Shown piece after piece: positions 1 through 6,937 of a stretch of 13,435 nt of DNA. The translations under genes and the position numbers were made by a program. Source of the stretch: Planctomycetota bacterium. Lineage in GTDB: Bacteria > Planctomycetota > Brocadiia > JAJRTI01. Each line of letters opens with the position of its first letter. The first letter of the stretch is position 1. Under the pieces are notes generated by a model, which saw only the letters and a program-made list of their open reading frames with translations, was not told where the DNA came from and did no database searches. The stretch lies in NCBI GenBank assembly GCA_024278415.1, contig JAJRTI010000135.1, positions 1-13,435 on the forward strand. The letters are read 5' to 3'.

Positions 1-1977
1 GCCGTCCATCAGCATCCAGGCCAACTCTCGGCTGAGCTTGGCGGGGTCGGAGATGGTGCCGCCCTCCTCGGAACTCATGTACGCTCCCCACACGTATCCC
101 AGTCCCGCCCACCAGGGCATGTAGGACGAGCCGCCGCCGGTGTGGTGAATGCAGGCGATGCCCAGCTCGCGCTTGAGCGCAAGGAACTCGTCCGAGATGG
201 CCATGCAGGAGCCCGGGCAAAAGAGCATGGGCACGTCGGGGAGACGCTGGCGTGCGAACCGGGCTTCGCGTTCCCACCCGCGAATCAGCTTCCGCGCCTG
301 CCAGTCGCGCAGATCCACCCAGCGCGCGTTTTGCTGTTTGCCTAGATACGGGTAGCGCTTCGGCTGTGCGACGGTGAGAAAGACTGGCCCGCGGATCAGC
401 CCGTTTTGAACCTTGAGGCACAGCACGTTCCTGCCGGCCTTGATGAGCGCCGTCGCCTTGAACGCGATCGGCCCGCACCAGACGGTCTTGGGCCGGATCG
501 GCCCGAGGTATGCGTCGTTGAGCCACACTTCGACGGGCTGGGTCTGCCGGTCGCCCACCTGCGCGACGAGGTAGACCTGTTGGCCCCGGTGCTTCGCCAG
601 CCACGCGGAGGGATCGAACTCCTTGCGGAACCAGGCGGCCTGGTTCTTGCCCTGGCGCAGCTTCTTGTCCGCGTCCGAGCCAAAGAGAAAGAGTTGCTTC
701 ATGGAGGGCGCGAGGGCGACGGGCGTCCATGCCGCGCCCGGGCGGTAGTCGAGGCCGAACCACCCCTCCGTCTCCGCATGCGGCCCGTCCGGCCGCCACC
801 GCCAACCTTCGAGCAGGTTCAGCGTTCCCTTGCCAAAGCCACCGAAGAACTCGAAGTGCGACGGGAGGCGCACTTCGTCCCACGATCGAAAATGTGCAGC
901 ATCGCCATACCACCGCTTGCCGAGCCCTTCGAGAGTGAGATCGCGCTCCTCGCGCAGCCATCGCCGGAAGGCCGCCTGGCCGGCCGCACCGTAGTCCATG
1001 AACTCCGTGCTCATGTGGTGGAGCCCCAACTCGTCTCCGGGATGCCCGCCGCCAGCCGGACGAAAGCAGGCCAAGTTGTCGCCTGCGACGCGTTTCAGGC
1101 TGTCGAGCGCCTGCCCGAAAAACCGCCGGGCGTACGCGTAAGCTTCCTCCGACGCGTGTTGGCTCAAATGCGTGCCGGCCATCGCTCCCTCCGGGTGCCA
1201 CCCGCTGATGGCGTACGGATCCCACTGCACGATGTCCTTGGGGAAACGATTGCGCATCCACCACGGCGCCCAGTACTGCCCCAGGTGCGCCATCACGCTC
1301 ATGTCGCGGGCCTTGGCCTGGCCGACGGCGTACTCGTAGGGGAAGAAATGCGCGGCCCCATCGGCCAACTCGTCCATCCCGAAGTAGGGATGGAAGCTGG
1401 CGTAGCCGAACCCGAAGGGCGCCCAGAAGTCCATCGTCCGTTGGAGCACAGCGCGGTCGTACCGCTTCCAGCCTTTCGCCAGATCGCGCACGTTCAGAGG
1501 CAAGCAATACACGCTGATGGGCTGGAGGTCGAAGAAGTCCAGTGACATGGGGTGGCGCTTCTGGGGAACGAAGCGAACGTCCCGGCCCGTCAGCCCGCGC
1601 TGCTTCAGAATGCCTTCTGCGGCCTCCCGCGTGGCAGCCGAGACCGCGTAGACCGAGTTGCCCTTCTGCGCGAGCGCCAAGATTCCGAAGCCCTCGAGCT
1701 GGTACGCCGGCGCGCCGCCGGGCAAGTGAATCTCCCGCATGCCGAGCAGCCGGTCCCACGTGAAGTCTGCGCGAAGCTTGCTGAGCAACAGGTCCGCGCG
1801 CGCGCGGCTCTCGCACGTGAACACGGCCGTGCCCTGGCCGGAGGCGTTCTGTGTCACGCTCAGATTGATCCGGCCGTAGCCCACCAGGTCGGCTCCCTCT
1901 GATGAACCCAGGCCCGCGACCATGAGCGCTAAAACGATGGCGGACCGGCACGCCGTTCGCGTCCTTCGAAGCGTCAT
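1..1977 (-). CDS. Secreted GH42-like glycoside hydrolase (beta-galactosidase-type), 3' end missing
   Basis: The frame is open from an ATG at 1977 to the window edge (659 residues seen, no stop), so the C-terminus is missing. An AAGGA Shine-Dalgarno lies 8 nt before the ATG. Residues 1-29 look like a signal peptide: basic TLRRTRTACR, hydrophobic AIVLALMVAGLG, then SSEGA. Residues 30-140 are a small N-terminal domain I cannot place. From about 145 a TIM-barrel-like region starts, with a GH42-like signature at 335-372 (AFRRWLREERDL, then RWYGD, then SWDEVRLP). A beta-rich galactose-binding-like jelly roll (about 400-535, with the VEVWLNDAYLG turn) interrupts it, and barrel-like sequence resumes (DVPMLFCPG, SSEEGG). 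Possible catalytic acids are E316 (GDELG) and E637/E638, but these are guesses. It is probably exported to act on beta-linked glycosides. The GH42-like clan is fairly secure; substrate and activity are not. It is divergent from the plus-strand TA module, with no strong promoter seen. Confidence 0.82.
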   Translation of the reverse strand, partial: MTLRRTRTACRSAIVLALMVAGLGSSEGADLVGYGRINLSVTQNASGQGTAVFTCESRARADLLLSKLRADFTWDRLLGMREIHLPGGAPAYQLEGFGILALAQKGNSVYAVSAATREAAEGILKQRGLTGRDVRFVPQKRHPMSLDFFDLQPISVYCLPLNVRDLAKGWKRYDRAVLQRTMDFWAPFGFGYASFHPYFGMDELADGAAHFFPYEYAVGQAKARDMSVMAHLGQYWAPWWMRNRFPKDIVQWDPYAISGWHPEGAMAGTHLSQHASEEAYAYARRFFGQALDSLKRVAGDNLACFRPAGGGHPGDELGLHHMSTEFMDYGAAGQAAFRRWLREERDLTLEGLGKRWYGDAAHFRSWDEVRLPSHFEFFGGFGKGTLNLLEGWRWRPDGPHAETEGWFGLDYRPGAAWTPVALAPSMKQLFLFGSDADKKLRQGKNQAAWFRKEFDPSAWLAKHRGQQVYLVAQVGDRQTQPVEVWLNDAYLGPIRPKTVWCGPIAFKATALIKAGRNVLCLKVQNGLIRGPVFLTVAQPKRYPYLGKQQNARWVDLRDWQARKLIRGWEREARFARQRLPDVPMLFCPGSCMAISDEFLALKRELGIACIHHTGGGSSYMPWWAGLGYVWGAYMSSEEGGTISDPAKLSRELAWMLMDG

Positions 1978-2127
1978 CGACTCTATCCTTCTATCCAGAA
2001 ACTTCGCATGGATGCCCAACTGAAGCGACTGCTCTGTCGCAGGCGCCGCAATCAGGTGCACATGGTTGGGCCTGCGGGCGGCGCGCTCAGCATAGCCAGC
2101 GTCCCCAGCAAGCGCAAGCCGTGCACG

Positions 2128-2199
2128 CGAGGCTGCCCAAAACCCTCCGTCCCTCGGCATGGGCCGGAACGAGGGCCAGAAGGTTTTTCGGCAGCCTCG
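2128..2199. repeat. 72-nt imperfect palindrome
   Basis: The outer arms are a perfect 10-bp inverted repeat: CGAGGCTGCC (2128-2137) and GGCAGCCTCG (2190-2199). Pairing continues inward through an A-run against a T-run and a partly matched stretch. It ends in a perfect inner stem, CCCTCG (2151-2156) with CGAGGG (2170-2175), around a 13-nt loop. It ends 17 nt before the -35 box of the TA promoter. It lacks the 3' U-tract of an intrinsic terminator, so a dispersed palindromic repeat or a protein-binding site is more likely. Confidence 0.75.
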
Positions 2200-2216
2200 A
2201 ACGCGCCAGCTTATGC

Positions 2217-2245
2217 TTGACACTGGAGCATGTATGATGTATTCT
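2217..2245 (+). promoter_or_regulatory. Sigma70-type promoter of the RHH-antitoxin/PIN-toxin operon
   Basis: A consensus TTGACA (2217-2222) is followed after 17 nt by TATTCT (2240-2245, 4 of 6 matches to TATAAT). Transcription would start near 2252, giving a leader of about 38 nt before the antitoxin ATG at 2290. The -10 box overlaps the left arm of the inverted repeat at 2235-2273, which suggests autoregulation. Confidence 0.75.
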
Positions 2246-2273
2246 TGAATCAATCTGCTTCATGAATACATCA
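2235..2273. promoter_or_regulatory. Inverted-repeat operator of the RHH/PIN module
   Basis: TGATGTATTC (2235-2244) and GAATACATCA (2264-2273) form a perfect 10-bp inverted repeat with a 19-nt spacer. The left arm covers the -10 box and the right arm ends just before the antitoxin Shine-Dalgarno. FitA-type RHH antitoxins, alone or with their PIN partner, bind inverted repeats at their own promoter, so this is the expected autorepression site. Binding itself is inferred. Confidence 0.7.
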
Positions 2274-2289
2274 CGCGGAGATAGATGTC

Positions 2290-2547
2290 ATGAGTACCCT
2301 CACGATTCATGCTCTGGACCCGGACGTCGAAAAACGGATCCGCGGGAAAGCGCGGAAAGAACGCAAGAGTCTGAATCAGACGCTCAAGGAACTGCTTGCC
2401 GAGAGTGTTGGCATGCCCGCGTCGTCGCCGGCCGATCATCGGGCCGATTTCGCGGAGTTTGCAGGGGTCTGGTCGGAACGCGATCAGCAGGAGTTCGAGG
2501 CCGTGACCGCGGACTTTGAGCGGATTGATGAGGAGGACTGGCGTTGA
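2290..2547 (+). CDS. Ribbon-helix-helix antitoxin (FitA/VapB-like)
   Basis: This 85-residue protein probably neutralises the PIN toxin encoded directly after it and represses the shared promoter. Residues 2-9 (STLTIHAL) fit the DNA-contacting beta strand of an RHH/Arc fold. Residues 10-24 and 27-40 fit its two helices; the second begins SLNQTLKELL, a pattern frequent in FitA/CopG-like antitoxins. The C-terminal third is acidic and aromatic (FEAVTADFERIDEEDW), as expected for a segment that wraps the toxin. The ATG at 2290 is preceded by CGGAG (2276-2280) with 9 nt spacing. An out-of-frame ATG at 2262 lies in the operator and is ignored. The gene overlaps the toxin start by 4 nt. Family assignment is strong; whether it should be called FitA or VapB is a matter of nomenclature. 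Confidence 0.88.
   Translation: MSTLTIHALDPDVEKRIRGKARKERKSLNQTLKELLAESVGMPASSPADHRADFAEFAGVWSERDQQEFEAVTADFERIDEEDWR
2531..2536 (+). promoter_or_regulatory. Shine-Dalgarno that fixes a TTG start for the PIN toxin
   Basis: AGGAGG lies inside the 3' end of the antitoxin gene, 7 nt before TTG at 2544. It selects that rare start, which overlaps the antitoxin stop as TTGA. An in-frame GTG at 2553 is a less well spaced alternative. The arrangement implies translational coupling of toxin to antitoxin. Confidence 0.75.
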
Positions 2548-2930
2548 GATCGGTGCTTCTTGACACCAATGCGTTCACTGCCCTTTTTCGCAGTGATGGC
2601 AGGGTTCTGGAGGCGGTTTCCCGGGCTGACTGTGTGTATGCCTCAGTCATCGCCATTGGCGAACTCGAAGCCGGATTCCGTGGCGGTGCGCGATACGCCG
2701 AGAACATTGACATCATCGAGCGCTTTCTCGCCCAGCCCACAGTGGAGACGTTGGGGGTGACTCGTGAAACCAGCGATTGCTTTGGCCGAATCAAAGATGC
2801 ATTGCGCCGGAAAGGAACCCCGATCCCGATCAATGACATCTGGCTGGCGGCACAATGCGTCGAGAACGGCGCGGTCCTGGTAACCTACGATCAGCATTTC
2901 GCCCACGTTGACGGCTTACGCCTCTGGTAA
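2544..2930 (+). CDS. vapC: PIN-domain ribonuclease toxin (VapC/FitB-like)
   Basis: This 128-residue single PIN domain has the usual toxin length. Candidate metal-binding acids are all present and in order: D7 (VLLDTNAF), E40 (AIGELEAGF), D98 (INDIWLAA) and D116 (TYDQHF). These predict a Mg2+/Mn2+-dependent endoribonuclease that cuts specific RNA, such as tRNA or rRNA in characterised VapCs, when the labile antitoxin is lost. The target here cannot be read from sequence. The TTG start is preferred because AGGAGG sits 7 nt upstream and it gives the standard 4-nt overlap with the antitoxin. The gene ends 25 nt before the convergent stop codon of the GH-A hydrolase gene. The protein is only distantly similar to the second PIN toxin at 6924-7325, so the two do not look like a recent duplication. 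The generic symbol vapC could equally be fitB. Confidence 0.9.
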   Translation: MRSVLLDTNAFTALFRSDGRVLEAVSRADCVYASVIAIGELEAGFRGGARYAENIDIIERFLAQPTVETLGVTRETSDCFGRIKDALRRKGTPIPINDIWLAAQCVENGAVLVTYDQHFAHVDGLRLW

Positions 2931-2955
2931 CATCTGGGAGCAGTCAGCGGGGCCG

Positions 2956-5556
2956 CTACTTCACCTCCACCTGCACCCCCACCTCCGCCAGCTTCGCCCC
3001 GGCCGACCAGACTGCAACACGGACCCGATGCGAACCGGCCGCTTGGGGTGAACAGTGCAACTCGACCTCGCGCGTCACCGTCTCAAGATTGTTGATCTTG
3101 AACGGTTGGCTCGCAAGCTGGGGCCAGCCGTCGGGCACAGCGACACGCAGCTCCGCGGCAAACCAGGTGTTCCGCTGATTGGTGACGGACACTTTCAGTT
3201 TCGCTCTGCCGCCGGCGCGCAGTTGGACCCTCCCGGGCTCTACGAGCAGCCGCACCGCGCCACTCATCTTCCTCAACCCCGCGAGGGCAAGCGCGTCAGG
3301 CAGGGGCTTGGCCTGCCGCAGCAGGTCTCGCGACAGGCCGGGCGCAGGCGTCGTTCCCAAGATGGTTGTGTTGACGTAGACGGGCGACGTGGCCAACTGA
3401 ATCCGAATCCGGCCGGCCGTCGGCCTCGCCATTATGGAGTTCCCCATGATGTCTACTACGGGCACGGGCACAGCGGCAGGCAGGTCGTAGCTGTTGGCGC
3501 CCGCCGTGTCCCAGGCCACGACCACCGGCTCCTCGCCCCGCCGGAACACGTATGCCCGAATCGTGGGCCGGGGCCGCGGAAGCTCCCCCACGTAGCGGCT
3601 CTTGAACAACACTCGGGTCAGCGTCGCGTACGCGCAAAACGCCGGCTTGGGAGCGGCCCAGGCCGGCCCGAAACGGACCTTCGGGTCGAGATTGTACATC
3701 AGGCCATACGTGTCGGCGTGCGGCCGCCCCTTGCTGCCGTAGTCGACTAGGTAAAACCCAATGTACTTCTGCACCCCCTCGCTGAGCGCCTGGACGACCT
3801 TTCGGGCCCACCATGCGGCATGAGTGTGCACGTCCACCATATTGCCGGGGCCGGTGGTCCATCCCTGTTCGGTCAGCCACAACGGCTTCTCGCGCCCCCG
3901 TTCGCGCATGAGTAGACGGAACTCCCTCAGTTCGGCGACGAAGCCGCATGCCTCCGGCGCGCCGTCTTGATAGGCGTGCGTGGTAAATCCATCCAGCGCT
4001 TCGTATGCGCCAAGGGCAAACAGGTCCCGGGTGAGCCGCAGTCGGGAGCCTGTTTCGATGTAGCCGAATACTTGTGCGCCCGGGTCGGTCTCGTGGATGA
4101 TCCGAGCGCTGCGTCTGTACAGCTCCGCAAGCTGTTCGGTCGTGCCTTTCCAGCCCCAGGGATAAATCGGCTCGGGCCACAGTTCGTAGACGCGCGGCCC
4201 CGGCAACGCCATCCGTGGAAAGAGGCGAGCCGCTTGGCGGCAGAAGGCTTCCCAATCCTCCCACTTGCGCGGAGGATAGCGCATCCAGCGGCGATCCTCA
4301 GCAGGCGCGCCAGTGGCCCACCGCGGGGCCTGGAACACACTACAGTGGAACTGGACTCCGCGCTTGCGGAATGAGTCGCGCACCTTCGCCGGGTCCGGGA
4401 GATTCCACCGCCCTCGTTCGGGCTCCCACTTGGACCAGTCCATATAGTACCCCGTCCACTTCAGTCCCAACTCAGGGTAGAACTCATGTGATGGATGCCA
4501 GCCGCTCTTGGCGAGCGTGTTGGCCGTGCCGAGCATGCCAAAAGGAGAATCCGGGCGAAGCTCTCGGAACCCCGCGGGCTCTGGCGGCAGCACGGCCAAG
4601 AACAGTTGGTCATGCGCCACCGTCTTGTCTGCGTTGAGCAGTTCGCCTCGTACCGTGAAGTGCCCGCATAGGCCTGTGGCGGAGGCTGCCGCCGCACCAG
4701 CGGGCTGCTCAGCCGGTTGGCCAGCGCGCCGCGCCTGGTGCTTGCCTGGCGCGTGGGGCAGTTCGATCCGATACTCCCCGCCTTCCCTTGCCTCAAGCTC
4801 CTTCGTCGCCACTCGCCGGCCAAAGTAGTCGAGCACCGCCAGCCGGAGCGTATGCGCGCCTGCCAGCCGCCTCACGTAGGCGGTCACGCCGACGGACTCG
4901 CCGTGCCGGAAGACGTTGTGCCGCGGGTGATCCGACACCAGCAAGAGGGCCTTCGGCTGCCTGGCTGCGCGAACGACGCGGACGGCCTGGAAGGTCAGCT
5001 TATTGGCAATTCCGGCGGCGGGGCCCAGGATCAACCTGATCGCACTGATCTGATTCAAGTCCAGCTTGCCGTTGTCGTCCTTCGAGTTCTTGCTCAGCGC
5101 AAAGCTCGCGAACCGTTCCGACTTGGTTTCCCACTGAGTCGAGAAGTGCTGAGCGTCAAAGGCCTTCTGGTAAACCGCGCCGCCCGCCTCCGTAACCGTA
5201 ACCTGGAACCAGTGCAGTTTCGGCGCGGCCGCGCGCACCACCACCTGCACCTCAGTCGCCTGCGACCAGTCCTGCGGCGGGTCGAATTGATACGTCATGG
5301 CGATCCATGTGCCCTTGTCCGGGCGCGTCTCGAAGCTCAGTCTTAGCGCGGCCCGGCCCTTTTCCACGACCCCGTCCAGGCTGGCCTCCAGCAGTTCGCC
5401 ATGGCTGAGGATCCACCCCCTGGCCGGCGCGCCCGGCGTACCCACCTCCTGGACGACCGAGGTCGCCGTGGCCTCGTCATAGGGCACTTGGGGCACAGCC
5501 GCGGCCGAAGCGCGCAGCACGGCCAGGAGTGTCACGACACAAAGCCAAGGTCTCAT
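2956..5556 (-). CDS. Secreted clan GH-A glycoside hydrolase with jelly-roll and NEW3-like domains
   Basis: This 866-residue protein starts at the ATG at 5556, followed at once by a signal peptide (MRPWLCVVTLLAVLRASAAA). A GGGAGAG Shine-Dalgarno lies about 9 nt upstream. The frame stays open further 5', but that part is shadow of the neighbouring gene. Domains are: 25-200 beta-rich jelly roll (CBM-like); 205-325 Ig-like sheet interrupted by an Ala/Gln/Pro-rich insert (271-298); 335-650 TIM barrel resembling GH39/GH5-type enzymes; 650-740 beta cap; 770-866 NPCBM-associated NEW3-like domain. The likely acid/base is E462 in ELWPEP and the nucleophile E563 in WLTEQGW. The usual Asn before the acid/base is replaced by Pro. 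It probably cleaves glycosidic bonds outside the cytoplasm, with unknown substrate. It follows the isomerase gene on the same strand after 104 nt, so the two may be co-transcribed. The clan is secure; the exact CAZy family is not. Confidence 0.85.
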   Translation of the reverse strand: MRPWLCVVTLLAVLRASAAAVPQVPYDEATATSVVQEVGTPGAPARGWILSHGELLEASLDGVVEKGRAALRLSFETRPDKGTWIAMTYQFDPPQDWSQATEVQVVVRAAAPKLHWFQVTVTEAGGAVYQKAFDAQHFSTQWETKSERFASFALSKNSKDDNGKLDLNQISAIRLILGPAAGIANKLTFQAVRVVRAARQPKALLLVSDHPRHNVFRHGESVGVTAYVRRLAGAHTLRLAVLDYFGRRVATKELEAREGGEYRIELPHAPGKHQARRAGQPAEQPAGAAAASATGLCGHFTVRGELLNADKTVAHDQLFLAVLPPEPAGFRELRPDSPFGMLGTANTLAKSGWHPSHEFYPELGLKWTGYYMDWSKWEPERGRWNLPDPAKVRDSFRKRGVQFHCSVFQAPRWATGAPAEDRRWMRYPPRKWEDWEAFCRQAARLFPRMALPGPRVYELWPEPIYPWGWKGTTEQLAELYRRSARIIHETDPGAQVFGYIETGSRLRLTRDLFALGAYEALDGFTTHAYQDGAPEACGFVAELREFRLLMRERGREKPLWLTEQGWTTGPGNMVDVHTHAAWWARKVVQALSEGVQKYIGFYLVDYGSKGRPHADTYGLMYNLDPKVRFGPAWAAPKPAFCAYATLTRVLFKSRYVGELPRPRPTIRAYVFRRGEEPVVVAWDTAGANSYDLPAAVPVPVVDIMGNSIMARPTAGRIRIQLATSPVYVNTTILGTTPAPGLSRDLLRQAKPLPDALALAGLRKMSGAVRLLVEPGRVQLRAGGRAKLKVSVTNQRNTWFAAELRVAVPDGWPQLASQPFKINNLETVTREVELHCSPQAAGSHRVRVAVWSAGAKLAEVGVQVEVK

Positions 5557-5660
5557 GGTCTTTCTCTCCCGCGTGAAGTCACCACCTCGAACCCGTCCCC
5601 GTGCTGCGGCAGGCTCGCGGCTTCTATCGACAGGGCGCTGACGGTGCTGGCGGCGTGATT

Positions 5661-6482
5661 CTATGCGAACCGAAGGCCGAGCTTCTCCGCGAGATCCCAC
5701 AACAGCTTTACGCCAGTGCGCGCGTCCTCGGGCGTCTTCACGTGCTCGTAGATGAAGTAGCCGTCCTCCGGCAGATCTCGCGCAACGTAAGGGAGCGCGG
5801 CCTCCCAGTCCATCACGCCCGTGCCAAGCGGCGTCTCGTCGATGTGGACGTGGACGCCAGTGGTCACGGCCAGGTCCTTGCAGTGCACGAGCGCGTAGTG
5901 GCCTGCGAGCGTTTCGCAGATGTGCTTCGTCGCTTCCGTGGGCCGCCACATGTCGGCATACGTGAGGAAGTTGCAGATGTCGAGGTTCACCGTGAGCGCG
6001 TCGGAGCCGACCTTCTCCTTGAGTTTCAAGAACCGCTCCGGCGTGCACACGACCGCGTGCACCATGGGCTCCACCGCCATGATGACGCCGTGCTCTTCGG
6101 CCAGCTTCACCATGGGCTCCAGGCCCCGCGCCGCGGCGTCGATCGCCTCGTCCGTGAAGTTGTCTGCGTGGCCGTTCATGAAGCCGGAGGGATGGTAGTT
6201 GCCGCCGTTGACGACCACGACGTTGCACCCCGTGTCCGGCGCCATAGGGATCGCCTTCTCCAGCATCGCTCGCTGTTGCTCTTGTTTGTCTCTTTCTGGC
6301 GACAGGGGATTGAAGCCGAACGCGGCGATCTGGCAGACTTCAAGTCCCGCGTCCGCGAGCGGAGCGAGCGCGGCCTCTGGGCCTTTCTGGGCCAAGGCAT
6401 TGACGGGCAGGGGAACGCCCCTCGCTCCCAGTTCGATCGCAAGTGAATTCGTGGCAGGACCGGCCATCAGTCCGAGTTTCAT
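5661..6482 (-). CDS. Sugar phosphate isomerase/epimerase family TIM-barrel enzyme (first copy)
   Basis: This 273-residue cytoplasmic protein (no signal peptide) belongs to the xylose isomerase-like / AP endonuclease family 2 barrel superfamily. Metal and catalytic positions typical of the family are visible: E138 (AVEPM), D168 (NLDICNF), H200 (LVHCKD) and E246 (IYEHV). Relatives include hydroxypyruvate isomerases, IolE-like dehydratases and sugar 3-epimerases, and they usually interconvert keto and aldo sugars with a divalent metal. The substrate cannot be assigned. The start is the ATG at 6482, where the family's MKLGLM strand begins and GAGGAG sits about 9 nt upstream. An in-frame ATG at 6560 adds 26 residues without family character. 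It is divergent from the Phd-type module and upstream of the GH-A hydrolase on the same strand, which suggests it handles that enzyme's product. It shares only fold and active-site motifs with the isomerase at 9544-10365. Confidence 0.87.
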   Translation of the reverse strand: MKLGLMAGPATNSLAIELGARGVPLPVNALAQKGPEAALAPLADAGLEVCQIAAFGFNPLSPERDKQEQQRAMLEKAIPMAPDTGCNVVVVNGGNYHPSGFMNGHADNFTDEAIDAAARGLEPMVKLAEEHGVIMAVEPMVHAVVCTPERFLKLKEKVGSDALTVNLDICNFLTYADMWRPTEATKHICETLAGHYALVHCKDLAVTTGVHVHIDETPLGTGVMDWEAALPYVARDLPEDGYFIYEHVKTPEDARTGVKLLWDLAEKLGLRFA

Positions 6483-6582
6483 GTGATGTTTCTCCTCTCG
6501 CGGCTCTCGGCCGCGGTGGTGCAACTGGAACGGCCGACGAGCGCGGATGGGTGCGGACACGGATTATCGCGCTGGCGTTTGC

Positions 6583-6610
6583 TTGACGCCCTTGTGGTGG
6601 TCATTATAAT
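6583..6610 (+). promoter_or_regulatory. Strong promoter of the Phd/PIN module
   Basis: TTGACG (6583-6588) and a perfect TATAAT (6605-6610) are separated by 16 nt. Transcription would begin near 6617, about 45 nt before the antitoxin ATG. The -10 box lies inside the 24-nt inverted repeat at 6598-6621. Confidence 0.82.
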
Positions 6611-6621
6611 CATAATGACCA
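6598..6621. promoter_or_regulatory. Palindromic operator of the Phd/PIN module
   Basis: TGGTCATTAT (6598-6607) and ATAATGACCA (6612-6621) form a perfect 10-bp inverted repeat around AATC. It covers the -10 box and the predicted transcription start, so a bound Phd dimer would block RNA polymerase. Phd/YefM antitoxins are known to bind short palindromes at their own promoters. Binding here is inferred. Confidence 0.78.
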
Positions 6622-6661
6622 TATCTGGACATCACTCCCTGCACCGAAGAGAGAGGTTGCC

Positions 6662-6937
6662 ATGAAGACAATCACCATTCAGGTTGCGGATGCCAAACGG
6701 CGCTTTTCCGAGTTTCTTGCCAAGGCCGCGCATGCCGGCACCCGTGTCATCATCACTCGTCGCGGGCGACCAACGGCCGCGCTGGTGAGCATGGATGATC
6801 TGCAAGAGTTGGAGCAGCTAGACAAACGGACCGGCCTAGCCGCCATCGCTGGAAAGTGGGCGGATTTCGAGGAAATTGCGGACGACATCCTCGAGGCCCG
6901 GCGTCATCAGGGCGAGGCCCGTCATGTTTCTCTTTGA
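6662..6937 (+). CDS. Phd/YefM-family antitoxin
   Basis: This 91-residue protein has the typical Phd/YefM N-terminal region: residues 6-20 (IQVADAKRRFSEFLA) and 27-46 (TRVIITRRGRPTAALVSMDD), including the RGRP...ALVS signature that forms the dimeric DNA-binding fold. The rest (about 47-91) is charged and should be the flexible toxin-binding tail. It is expected to neutralise the downstream PIN toxin and repress the promoter at 6583-6610. GAGAGG (6651-6656) lies 5 nt before the ATG. The toxin gene begins inside this gene, with a 14-nt overlap. Pairing of a Phd-type antitoxin with a PIN toxin is known, though PIN toxins are also often paired with RHH or AbrB-type antitoxins. Confidence 0.9.
   Translation: MKTITIQVADAKRRFSEFLAKAAHAGTRVIITRRGRPTAALVSMDDLQELEQLDKRTGLAAIAGKWADFEEIADDILEARRHQGEARHVSL

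Larger units (their letters stand above)
1978..2289. other. Intergenic region between divergent genes
   Basis: This 312-nt region separates the minus-strand GH42-like gene from the plus-strand RHH antitoxin gene. It holds the GH42-like Shine-Dalgarno (about 1986-1990), a 72-nt imperfect palindrome (2128-2199), and the antitoxin promoter and operator (2217-2273). A 70-codon plus-strand frame at 2008-2220 runs through the palindrome. It is Arg/Pro/Ser-rich without a recognisable domain, so I do not call it a gene. No convincing -35/-10 pair for the minus-strand gene was found. Confidence 0.7.

Noticed and set aside
406..1545. A 379-codon plus-strand open frame
   Set aside because: It lies opposite the GH42-like gene, has no domain features, and reflects strong G/C at third codon positions of the real gene.
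2008..2220. A 70-codon frame in the intergenic region before the first TA module
   Set aside because: It has no convincing ribosome-binding site, reads through the palindrome at 2128-2199 and shows basic low-complexity composition.
2931..2955. Intrinsic terminator between the convergent PIN toxin and GH-A genes
   Set aside because: The 25-nt gap has neither a stable hairpin nor a T-run. The equally short gap at 7326-7350 also lacks one.
5601..6446. A 281-codon plus-strand open frame
   Set aside because: It is antisense to the TIM-barrel isomerase, whose active-site motifs and ribosome-binding site are clear.
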